NCBI GenBank assembly: GCA_933228675.1
Contig: OW121741.1
Span: forward strand, 20,473,997-20,537,996
Length of the DNA: 64,000 nucleotides
Origin: Stomorhina lunata
Lineage: Eukaryota; Arthropoda; Insecta; Diptera; Rhiniidae
Direction of reading: 5' to 3'
Shown: positions 32,440 through 43,400 of the stretch, piece after piece
Position numbering within the stretch: position 1 is the first letter of the stretch
How the letters are laid out: every line of letters begins with the position of its first letter
Notes under the pieces: generated by a model
What the model was told of the DNA's origin: nothing
The model's input: only the letters and a program-made list of their open reading frames with translations
The model's database searches: none
Program-made: the position numbers and the translations under genes

Positions 32440-33165
32440 CAACAAATACAAAGTATACCAATAGGCTCCGAATCACTTTCTGAGTCGATTTGGCGATGTC
32501 ACTCCGTCCGTTTGGTTGGACGGCTAGATGGACCCCCATGTAAACCATGTAATCAAAGTACAGGTCACAATTCTAAAGATAATTTGATGAAATTTGGGAC
32601 ATTTAATAGTGGGACCATGGCTATTGAAATTCTTCAAAATCGGTCCATTATTTATGGTAGCTCCCATAGGTCCCACTACCCGGAATTGATATATTAGTAA
32701 ACAAAGTACAGTTCGGAATTCTAAAGATAATTGGATGAAATTTGGTACATTTGATAGTGGAACCATGGCTTTTGAAATTCGTCAAAATCGGTCAATTATT
32801 TATGGTAGCTCCCATAGGTCCCACTTCCCGGAATTGATATATTGGCCATAAATATATAAATATTTGTTCATGAAACTTAAAACAAATACTGCTTCTGTAA
32901 ACTAAAATCCCTATACCAAATTTTGTTGTAATCGGTCCACATTTGACCATAGCTCCCATACAAACTCTTCTGTCAAAACGATCTGAGACAAAAATTACTT
33001 AAACGAACGTTAATCTGTAGAAAATGGGAATTTTAATTTTAATTTAATTTTTGTAACAACTGTAATCAATTTTACAAATTTCGGTATAATAGGTCCACAT
33101 TTGACTTTAGTTCTCATATAAAACATCGGAAAAACTTAAGGTATAAGTTTGGAGAAAATGTTTTT
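32440..33165 (-). mobile_element. Mini-me/DINE-1-like element, reverse copy with internal duplication
   Basis: In reverse orientation it matches 36331-37129: GAGTCGATTTGGCGATGTCA, a GTCCGTTTGGTTGGACGG microsatellite remnant, GGTAGCTCCCATAGGTCCCA and CCGGAATTGATATATT. The block 32565-32695 is repeated at 32713-32850 with about 10% divergence. Non-coding; family assignment by the GTCY microsatellite and spread is inferred. Confidence 0.55.
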
Positions 33166-33299
33166 ATGATGACCCCGAGCACTATCACGTTTTTTTTTTA
33201 AATTTGATCAATTCGTTTTTTTTTACAAATGAGATTACATGAGAGGTATTTAAATATCCAAAACATGTTGATGTAGGGTATAAAAATATTGACATTTTA

Positions 33300-33840
33300 T
33301 AGCATTTTTATGATGTCTACTGTAAAATTAAAGTGGCGCATAACATATTAATGCATTTGTCTAAAATGTTAACATAATAATTTTTTTTAATAGCAAAATT
33401 GATAAAAAATTATTACAGTTTTTAAATTAAAATTTTTTCTTGGTCCAAATTAGGTGTTAGACGACAAATGTCTTTATAACACTTGGACTTAATATTTAAT
33501 GCCAATAGCTTTTTATTTCTTTTTTAAATGTTAAAGAAACGTTTTAAAATAATAAAGTTTTAATGGCAAGATTAAAGTGCTTTTTGGTGCTCATAAGTTT
33601 TGAGAAGACTTTAGGCCAGAACATCAGGTTAAACAAATTTATTCAAATTTCAAGCCAGGACAATATTTAAAGGAAATCTTCAAACTGCTCATACAATTTT
33701 TAAGAATGGAGATTAGAGTTATTAATAATTTCATTCGAAATTGAATAAACAAACAGATGAATACAGTGATGTTCATCTGTACTGGTACAGATGAATTCCT
33801 TAGGCTAGGCTTTAAGTAAGATCCCAGCACAATACTAAAA
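33300..33840. other. Unassigned AT-rich stretch
   Basis: No gene recognised. A short local inverted repeat around TCATCTGTACTGGTACAGATGA (33772-33793, split here as TCATCTGTACT / GGTACAGATGA) could form a hairpin. Confidence 0.4.
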
Positions 33841-33843
33841 ATG

Positions 33844-33885
33844 GCCTTATGCTCTACTGGGAGTCAAGGATAACAGAAGAAGAAG
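33844..33885 (+). mobile_element. 42-bp micro-insertion, likely non-LTR tail (copy 4)
   Basis: GCCTTATGCTCTACTGGGAG, then TCAAGGATAACAG and a GAAGAAG tail. A short AATG is present on both sides (33840-33843 and 33886-33889), a weaker duplication than in copies 2 and 3. Confidence 0.6.
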
Positions 33886-33888
33886 AAT

Positions 33889-33964
33889 GTAAACTCACTT
33901 TATTATGGGACTTTTCAAAACGACCATACGGCAAATCAATATATGGAAGTGCAACAGCTTTATA
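33889..33964 (+). mobile_element. Terminal part of a MITE, interrupted by a mariner insertion
   Basis: ACTCACTTTATTATGGGACT through GGAAGTGCAACAGCTTTA matches the right end of the MITE at 37988-38275. After the mariner element the match resumes at 35271 with TTATTAAATCTTTGA (MITE: TTATAGAGTCTTTGG). The mariner therefore inserted into a TA near the MITE terminus. Confidence 0.7.
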
Positions 33965-35268
33965 TCGGGTGGTTAAATTTCAAGGGCCGATGTTGATTTT
34001 GAATAAAACACAAACTATTTAGAAAATTATTGTAATTTTATTTTATTATGATATATTGGTATTACTCAATTATGTATGGAACAAAATATCGGCCAAATGG
34101 GCGCCGCGACCACGGCGGTACACCTCCATCCGATGGTCCAAATTTTCGATGACCCTGAGGCATAATGGAGGTTCTATGCCGTTAATGTGCCGAATTATCT
34201 CATCCTTTAGCTCTTGAATTGTTGCTGGCTTATCGACGTACACCTTTTCTTTCAAATAACCCCAAAGAAAAAAGTCCAACGGTGTCAAATCACATGATCT
34301 TGGCGGCCAATTGACATCGCCATTACGTGAGATAACACGGTCATTGAATTTGTTGCGCAAAAGAGCCATTGTTTCGTTAGCTGTGTGGCAAGTATCACCG
34401 TCCTGCTGAAACCACATATCGTCCACATCCATATCTCCCGATTCGGGCCATAAAAAGTTCGTTGTCATCTCACGATAGCGAACACCATTCACAGTAACTG
34501 CATGACCGGCCTCATTTTGGAAAAAATACGGCCCGATGTTGACGCCAGCCCATAAACCGCACCAAACAGTCACTCCTTGTGGGTGCATTGGTTTTTCGAC
34601 AATCACTCTTGGATTCTCATTCGCCCAAATGCGGCAATTCTGTTTATTGACGAATCCACTGAGATGAAAATGTGCCTCATCACTGAAGATGATTTTCTTC
34701 GAAAATTGATCATCCACTGTTGCCATTTCTTGCCACCATTCTACCCATTCAAGACGTTTGGAATGGTCAAGAGGCTTTAGTTCTTGAGCCAATTGCACCT
34801 TGTAAGCGTGTAAATGCAAGTCTTTATGCATAATGTTCATCAACGACGAGCGTGATATGTGCAATTGTTGGGCACGACGACGAGTTGAGGTGGACGGCTC
34901 TTCATCCACACTATCGCGAACAGCAGCAATATCTTCTGCAGTACGATCTGTACGAGCATGCACTGGTGTTCTCACATCTTCTACAGACCCGGTTTGCTCG
35001 AATTTTTCCACAATTTTTGCGATTGTACGCACATTTGGACGATCAAATTGACCAAAAAAATCACGAAGTGCACGATATGCATTTTGATTTGAACGCCCAT
35101 TTTCATAATAAGTCTGGATAACTTTAACACGTTGTTGGATTGTGTAACTCTCCATGGTTCAAATTGAGTAAGTCTGAAATAGAGAAATGTCAAATAAAAT
35201 TCGGAAAAAAACTTGGCGTTTAGGTGTGGTTCGCATTCAACATCGGCCCTTACAATTTAACCACCCTT
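33965..35268 (-). mobile_element. Mariner-type element with intact transposase, DD41D (rosa-like)
   Basis: A 1304-bp element with TA on both sides (33963-33964, 35269-35270). Terminal inverted repeats begin TCGGGTGGTTAAATTT at the left and, in inverse, AAGGGTGGTTAAATTG at the right, both continuing into AAGGGCCGATGTTGA. Family assignment rests on the transposase motifs. Confidence 0.92.
34070..35155 (-). CDS. Mariner-type transposase, apparently intact
   Basis: A 361-residue cut-and-paste DNA transposase of the IS630-Tc1-mariner superfamily, expected to bind the element's inverted repeats and insert at TA. The N terminus (about 1-110) carries helix-turn-helix-like segments, including IQQRVKVIQTYYENGRSNQ and QQLHISRSSLMNIM. 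Catalytic motifs: IFSDEAHF, WFQQDGDTCHTA and SCDLTPLDFFLWG. Counting from the Asp of WFQQD there are 41 residues to the Asp of TPLD, as in DD41D (rosa) elements; the alternative Asp of CDLT gives 36. No stop or frameshift is visible from ATG to stop, so it may be recently active. QQDGD differs from QQDGA in the dead copy. Confidence 0.92.
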   Translation of the reverse strand: MESYTIQQRVKVIQTYYENGRSNQNAYRALRDFFGQFDRPNVRTIAKIVEKFEQTGSVEDVRTPVHARTDRTAEDIAAVRDSVDEEPSTSTRRRAQQLHISRSSLMNIMHKDLHLHAYKVQLAQELKPLDHSKRLEWVEWWQEMATVDDQFSKKIIFSDEAHFHLSGFVNKQNCRIWANENPRVIVEKPMHPQGVTVWCGLWAGVNIGPYFFQNEAGHAVTVNGVRYREMTTNFLWPESGDMDVDDMWFQQDGDTCHTANETMALLRNKFNDRVISRNGDVNWPPRSCDLTPLDFFLWGYLKEKVYVDKPATIQELKDEIIRHINGIEPPLCLRVIENLDHRMEVYRRGRGAHLADILFHT

Positions 35269-35270
35269 TA

Positions 35271-36330
35271 TTATTAAATCTTTGATATTACCTTAATAAC
35301 ACGCTAGCATAATTTACTCCCCTCAGTAGTTTTGGAGATATAGCCGAAAATATGATGAAAAATATTTTGTAATTTTTTTTTTTCAAAAATTCATAAAAAA
35401 ATAAAGATAATAACAAAAGTTTCAATATTTTTCCATAGCCGTATATGTCAGATATGTCTGGTTTAAATGCAATATTTCTTGTTAATATGGACACGGTAGT
35501 TTTGATTTTATCAATAATTTTGTGAAACTATATCGTGGTTTTGCTGTCTTTTTTCAAAAATTTAATATTAACTCAGGTCAACAAGATTTTGCGGCACGAG
35601 ATTTTTTAACCAAACCTAGATGGATAAGGTCTGCTAAATCCGAAAATGACTTTGATTTTCACGAGTTGGTTTAAGTTTTCGAGATATAATTTTTTCCCCG
35701 AAAAACAGGTTTTTAAAAACTTGTGTTAATATAACTACAAAACGGTTTATCATATTGAGCTAATATGAAAAACCGAAATTCGAGAACAATTTTATCTTTA
35801 AGTCGTCCCTACATTTTATCTTAATCCGCTTAGTTGTTTTAGAGATATCACGGAATTAACAGTGAAAAAAATATTCTTTCAAAAATTTTTTGAAGAATTA
35901 TAGCAATAGTTCGCGCAGCAGTAAAAAGCTAAATTTTTATAAAGCTATACATTTTTTGTTGTATGTAGGTATAACATATTTCCCTATATTACTGAAGGAA
36001 AATTATGGAAAATTTGTTGTCTTCTCTATTTTTAAAAAAATTTTGAAAAATAAAAAAAAAAATAAAATTTCTGTCCAAAGTTGAGCAATATCTCCAAAAC
36101 GGCTTGATGGAATCAAAATATTTTAATGCAGCATGAAGATAATATTGTAGCCGAATTTAGGTTTTTTTAGTTTTGATCAATAGAATGAACCATTTATAAG
36201 TTATGTTACTATAAATCGCTTAACTACGTAATTTTCTTAAAAAATGAATATCTTGAAAACTAGAGCTAATATGAAAAAACTGAATTAGAGGCATTAAAGC
36301 CGAATACTAGATGCATACAAACTGACTAAG
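35271..36330. other. Unassigned AT-rich stretch
   Basis: No gene seen. GAGATAT-containing phrases recur (for example AGTTTTGGAGATATAGCC near 35327, TGTTTTAGAGATATCACG near 35836), suggesting a very degraded repeat. Confidence 0.4.
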
Positions 36331-37129
36331 AACAAGTAAGAAAGTGCTATAGTCGGTCAAGCCCGACCATACGATACCCTTCACCACTTAGGGCAAAGGT
36401 GTTCTTTTTCCTGTACAAAGACAAATATTTGCTAAATTTTGCCATCATACAAACATATTCTCAAAACTTGTACATTTAAGCTGTTTCCGCCATTTGGACT
36501 TATATGAGAGGTAGGGTCAAATGTGGACCGATTATCTCGAAATTTGGCAAATTGATTACAGTTGTTAAAAATTAAATTAAATTATGTATGAGAAAAATAA
36601 ACTTAAAAGTCTCATTATCTTCGGATTTACGAGCGTTTTAGTGAATTTTGTCTTATTTAGTGCATTTTGAGAAAAAAGTTTGTATGGGAGCTATGGTCAA
36701 ATGTGGACCGAAATTTGGTACAGTGATTTAAGTTTATATAGGCAGTATTTGTTTTAAATTTCATGAAAAATGTTGATTTTTTGGCCAATATATCAATTCC
36801 GGGAAGTGGGACCTATGGGAGGTACCATAAATAATGGACCGATTTTAACGAATTTCAATAGCCATGGTTCTATTATCAAAGAAATGATCTGTGCCAAAGT
36901 TCATCAAATTATCTTTAGAATTGCACCTGTAGTTTGATTACAAGGTTTACATGTGGTCCAGCCAGCCAGACGGACGGACGGACGGACATCGCTAAATCGA
37001 CTCAGAATGTGATTCTAAGTCTATTGGTATAATAAAAGATGGGTCTAAGACAAATATTTCTATGCGTTACATACATCAGCACAAACTTATAATACCCTTT
37101 CCACCTATGGTGGTGAAGGGTATAAAAAG
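36331..37129 (+). mobile_element. Mini-me/DINE-1-like element, near-complete copy
   Basis: Head AACAAGTAAGAAAGTGCTAT, subterminal pair ATACGATACCCTTCACCA and TATGGTGGTGAAGGGTATAA (partly inverse of each other), and an internal GACGGACGGACGGACGGACA microsatellite. Non-coding. These features fit mini-me/DINE-1 elements of flies, non-autonomous Helitron/Helentron relatives known to carry a GTCY microsatellite. The family name is inference. Confidence 0.6.
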
Positions 37130-37429
37130 TTTTCATTTTGTTGGGCTGAGTTACACATATTTGGAATATCTTTGGATTAAAAATCGCTTAAATTAATAAC
37201 AATGTTATATGCATATGTATTTATTTAATATTTGTTATTTATTTATTAACTATTAATAATTGTTATTATTTATTTAAAACAAAATCTTTACAATAATACT
37301 ACATTTTCTTGCTTAAGTTCCCCCAAAAAATATTATAAAATTTATATAATTCTTACCACTATTTTTTATACTATTTCAACATTTTATAAAACCTTCTTTT
37401 TTACATAAAAATTCTACTACCCACTTTAC
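37130..37429 (-). other. 3' flank of the split secreted-protein gene
   Basis: AT-rich, with several TTTATT (AATAAA on the minus strand) around 37218-37275 that could serve as polyadenylation signals. Confidence 0.4.
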
Positions 37430-40400
37430 TTATATCTTCCATATACCCTTTTTCAATAAATATTCATTTAGTTTCTTATTATTATCCATTAACCACTTGG
37501 CCACCGTCAGCTGATCCCTTTGCTTGCTTCGATCATTTTCTACCATGGCCCCGCATATGGTATTGAAAATTTCCTGCAATTCATAGGCAAACTCACCGCT
37601 GGCCTCTTGCAGGAGACCGGCAAAAAAGTTGCGATATTTGGGTAAACTTTTGAGGGCCTTTTCAATCCACGAGCATTTTGGGTTGGGCGGTGAGAGTTCA
37701 TTGTCGCTGTGATGACAATCGGCTGTGTCCAGGATGATGAAGGAATGGGTGAGCTGTAAGAGAAAAAGAGGAGGAGCTAGTTATATTCAAAAATGTTATA
37801 AAAAAAATTTGTAAAAAATTTCATAAAATTTTCAAAATTTCATAATATTTTATATCTTGTAAAGCAATCATTTGTTGCTAATTATATCTATCAATGAAGC
37901 TTTCAGTAATTTCATATCAAAAAAGGAATATTTTTCGTTTCCTAACTTCTAAACTTATTAGTCCACATATTCTTACATTATCTTTATCCAAAGACTCTAT
38001 AATATAAAGATATTGCATTCCATACATTTTTTCCCGCCTAAAGTTGAATTAAAGTGCATGAAGAACAATGAAAAACACTAACGCACAAACAAACATATAT
38101 TTCATGAGTACATGTATGTGCCTTAGCTTTCTCTTATTTCTCTTAATCATCTCCATAAGTTGTTTCCAAATTAGAGTAAAAGCGGTATACTCACTTTTTT
38201 ACGGGACTTTTTAAAACGACCATACGGCAAATCAATGTATGGAAGTGCAACATCTTTATATTATAGAGTCTTTGGTTCGACTCTTGCCTTCAGGAGCCTA
38301 TTTTCTATATTTTTCATTAAATGAAAGGTATATGATTTGATAGTGAAGACAAAATTGGATTGAAACTAGCTCTGCTTGATCTAACTCGAAACGAAACCAA
38401 ACCAAACTCATAAGTTTGAGTCATGGTCTGAATTAAAAAAGTCATGATTTGAATCGTCTTCACTAGCAAGAAGGCGAAATTTATATTGGAACTAGAGTTG
38501 CGTGATCGAATTGGAACTGAAGCAAACCCGAAAGCGGCCGGAATAGAAATATTAGTTCTACTAAATATTTATTGAATTTTTCACTGATAGCTTATGTAGT
38601 CTCCGAGGTAAACTTTAAAGAACTATTTCAGACCAAAATTCTAGAAAATAATATAGAAAACAGATCCTAAAACTATAGGTATAAATATATTTTCTGATGG
38701 TCGAGCTGCCATCGATCAGTACTGGTTCGTCGCAGACCTACTAACAACTCAATTTAGTATCCAACTTATGTGGATCCACAGTAATATACTAGGAACCTGT
38801 AGATCAAACGAGTTGGAAGACTTGGAACTGTATTTTATGGTCCGGTTGAATCTGTTGGTAAGATCAAGAGATATGAATCCCATTTTCAAATTTACAACTG
38901 GGACGTCTGAATAACGAGCTACACGAATTCCAGAGCTTGTTAATGTTTGAATTCAAATGAAGGTCTATGAGAGTGACAAAATTTTTGAATCGAAGGATCC
39001 AACTATAGAATAATTTTACACTGTCTGGAATGGATTGTTGTCTCATTCCTTTCTGATACTTTTGGAAGCCAAGAAGGTGCTGAATCAGTACTAATCCTGG
39101 AACATTGGATGAGTAATGCTAATTTTTGCGGATTAACGATTCCTGGTTTAAAGTTAAAGCTAATTACAGTTAAAGGTAGTTACAGATATTGTTTACTTCA
39201 AGGGAACAGTATTAATTAATGCAATATTTTTGAATCTTTTGCACCCTACACCGTTTGGAGATTGTGTTATAAGTTTTCAGCTTTAAGACTTCTACTACAA
39301 GAGATATAGCAAGAAATTTATAAAATGATATTTTGGGTTCTATACGAGAATGTATTCCTTTTCGGCAGTTGTTTCCCCGTTTGGAATCACTGTTTAGACC
39401 ATTTTAATCCTTTCTTAGGCCCATCATGACAGGACACTCTTTTATTGAAAGGCATGCGGTTAGGCCGAACGTTGTGGCGAGTAACTTTTTGCAGAAGTTG
39501 CTGCGACGAGAATAACGATGATGTATTTGCCCTGTCCTATCCTACAGATGGGGACTAACTCCATGCTCTTATATCTTTAAAGCAGGCGCGACCACCGCGA
39601 AGCAAGTGCTTGCCAGAAGTTTTCTTATTCTCATTTATTTAGTCGTCATTCAACCTTTGACGGATGCACATGCGTGGGGGCTGTTATAAGTTTTGTTAAT
39701 TTTTTTGTATTTTTTGTTATTGTTTTTTTCAGATACACTGTGAGATTGAATGTTAGAATAATTATTTTTACGCTAAACATTCAATCGTTTTAATAGAAAA
39801 TATTTGATTTTTTTAGTAAAAAATACGTTTATATTTTCTTTATAGAAAAATAAACTTACATTTTTTACTATGTAAAAGCACGTTTTTTAAAGAAAAAAAA
39901 AACGTTTTCTAAATAAAAAATACATATTCTAAGGAAAACAAACTTTTTCTTTAAAAATAAAATCATGATAAACCTTCTTAAAATAAGTTTTTCTATAGAA
40001 AAAGTAAGTTTTTCTATAGAAAAAGTAAGTTTTTCTATAGAAAAAGTAAGTTTTTCTATAGAAAAAGTAAGTTTTTCTATAGAAAAAGTAAGTTTTTCTA
40101 TAGAAAAAGTAAGTTTTTCTATAGAAAAAGTAAGTTTTTCTATAGAAAAAGTAAGTTTTTCTATAGAAAAAGTAAGTTTTTCTATAGAAAAAGTAAGTTT
40201 TTCTATAGAAAAAGTAAGTTTTTCTATAGAAAAAGTAAGTTTTTCTATAGAAAAAGTAAGTTTTTCTATAGAAAAAGTAAGTTTTTCTATAGAAAAAGTA
40301 AGTTTTTCTATAGAAAAAGTAAGTTTTTCTATAGAAAAAGTAAGTTTTTCTATAGAAAAAGTAAGTTTTTCTATAGAAAAAGTAAGTTTTTCTATAGAAA

Positions 40401-43400
40401 AAGTAAGTTTTTCTATAGAAAAAGTAAGTTTTTCTATAGAAAAAGTAAGTTTTTCTATAGAAAAAGTAAGTTTTTCTATAGAAAAAGTAAGTTTTTCTAT
40501 AGAAAAAGTAAGTTTTTTAAATTGTATTTATAAAAAAATATACTATGCTGAATATACATTTCTAAAAAGTAATGTTTTCTTTATAGAAGCAAAAGAAAAT
40601 CATTTTTGTTTACATAAAAACAACAAAAAAAGATCAATACTTCTCCGCATGTTCATTTCACGCTGGTTCAGCGGTAACTGAAATAAAATAGAAATAAACA
40701 ACCAAATTTATGTCAATTCTTGCTTCTGCCTGTGTATCCTCTCTTTCGCTCACAAATACAATCACATTCCTCTCTTTGGTCATCCCTGCTTTAAAGACCT
40801 CCTCGGTTTGACCGACCTAGATATTAAAATTTTTGAGAAGTTTTCAAGCGTTTCAAATGATTCTGAATTCTGGAGCCAAATTACGGCATTCGATATCGAT
40901 CGAAATCTTAGATATTTCCAAAGCATTTGTATAGCATACTTTAAGGATAATCAAAATTATTAAGAAGATGAACAGTTTACTATTTTTTTTAAGTTATTTG
41001 CCAAAAGATGAACAATAGTAAGAGAGTTTTAATTGAACAATATATATTTTTAAAAAAACAAATCATAATAGATACCAAATTCCAATAAACTTTTTGCATC
41101 GAAATAACTTTGAACATCCCTTAAGTATACTTCACAATATTCGCTTAAAAGTCTGAGTTTTCGATCGGTATCGAATGCGGTAATTTGGCCCCTGATTTTA
41201 ATTAGATTCCGTCCACCATAGCTCCTAAGCATAGCATAACATATCATATTCTGCCTGGGTTCGAGTCCTAGTCACGGCAAATATCAATTTCTTTACATTT
41301 ACACTGTGCTTGAATTTGGAACCGTTTTTTAGTAACATATCTATCAAAAATAATTCGGACAAGCTGATTTCAATGGTGGCATTCATTTTTTTATTTTAGC
41401 TCAGATAAGGAATTTATATAAATTTTTAGTTTGGGAAACCCTACCCATATTATTTTGATTGAAATTGACTTAAATTTGGAGATAAATCAATAAAATATGG
41501 CACATATATATTTTTTGCTATAAAAACAATGTATGCGAAAATTGGTTTATTTTTCTCCATTGTCTAGGGTACTTCCTATATAAAAGGTTTAAAGGAATCG
41601 ATTTTTCGCAGCCTAAAGTTATGCTCAATAATATTCACAGAACTCAATTTAGGTAAACTTAATATATGGAAGGTACCCGAAATAATCGACCGAATTAAAT
41701 TATATTCCTTAGATATTAATCCCTTTCCAAGAAAGGCATATGAGCAAAATTTGATTGAATTATTTCCAAATTTTCGACTACTTTGATCATATGGTTAGGG
41801 TTTCACAAACAAAAAATGTTAATATCTTTCTTAACTGAGCTAAGATAGAAAAATTGAAATTAGCGTTCCCGAATCATCTTTGGTAGCTATAACTCGTCTT
41901 TGTTACTTTTTTACACTTGCATAGTGTTATTAATTTCTATCAAAATTATTAATTACCACACAGCATTCTTTATAGGCGGTAAGCTCTATAGCACGCCTTC
42001 GATGTAAAACCTAAAAGCAGATGTCGTAACTTCAATGTTATAAAATAGACATGACGAGCAATTACTGTTTTTAAGCTGTTTCTGTCATTTGGACTAATAT
42101 GAGAGTTAGGGTGAAATCTGGACCGATTGTCTCGAAATTTGGCAAATTAATTACAGTTATTACAAAAAATATGTTTGCAAAAAATAAACTTCAAATTCTC
42201 ATTATCTTCAGATATAAGAGCGTTTTAGTGATTTTTGTCTTATTTAGTGCGTTTTGACACATAAGTTTGTATGGCAGCTATGGTCAAATGTGAACCGAAA
42301 TTTGGTACAGTGATTAAAGTTTACATAAGCAGTATTTGTTTTAAATTTCATGAAAAAATATTAATATCTGTGGCCAATATATCAATTCCGGGAAGTGAGA
42401 CCTATGGGAGGTACCATAAATAATGGACCGATTTAGACGAATTTCAATAGCCATGGTCCCACTATCAAAAAAGTCATCTGTAGTAAGTTTCATCAAATTA
42501 TCTTTAGAATTGCGACCTGTACTTTGATTACATGGTTTGCATGGGGACGGCTGAACGTCCAGTCAGACGGACGGACGGACTGACTGACATCGCTAAATCG
42601 ACTCAGAAAGTGATTCTGAAACTATTGGTATACTAAAAGGTGGGTCTAAGACAAATATTTCTATGCGTTACAAACCCTTTCCGCCTATGGTGGTGAAGGG
42701 TATGAAAGGCTTGTATCTCCTTTTAATCGCCTTTTATCTTTCTACTATAACCTTTCCTAAGAAGTTTACAAAATTCGTATATACTCTATAACCAAATTTT
42801 CCTAAGTGTTACTTATCTTTAAAAAAAATTTTTGAATCACTAACATAAGATCTATGAAAATAATATCGAGTGTAAGAAGTTTTATAAGAACACGAATTAT
42901 TATTTTGCGTTAATCGGTTCATATACCTTCTATTTATATAAGCCCACCTCCAGGAATCTCTTAATATCAAGAAACCCCATTATATGCTAATAAGTGTTTA
43001 ATTCTAGAAATAAGTTAAGTTATTTTGACAAATTTTATGACAACCGGTTCACATTTCATCACAGCTGTCACAAAACCTACACCTTAGCATAGCTTTCACA
43101 TAAGCTTCACCACCGGAAACCTCTTAAATATCACGAAAACCTCTATCTACCTTTGAAGACCAATTTAGTTCAAAGATATTTTATTCAATTTTAGGACAAA
43201 AACTAAAATCTTTATGTTTGATTTCTTATAACTTTATAACCGCTGAAGATATTGTAATGAAATTTTTACCAATTTTTGGTTTAACTAATTTCCTTTACGA
43301 TCTGAAAAAATAATTCAATTTTTTTATTGAAAAACAAAACTAAAAAGTTAATGTTTGATTTCTTATAACTTTATAACCGATAAAGATATTGTAATAATTT

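Noticed and set aside
39965..40681. 238-codon frame encoding repeated VSFSIEK
   Set aside because: Explained by a stop-free 21-bp unit; no promoter, signal or homology. Kept only as a satellite and a finding.
41205..41290. Functional tRNA gene
   Set aside because: Good B box and T-stem, but no acceptor stem, D arm or anticodon arm could be drawn.
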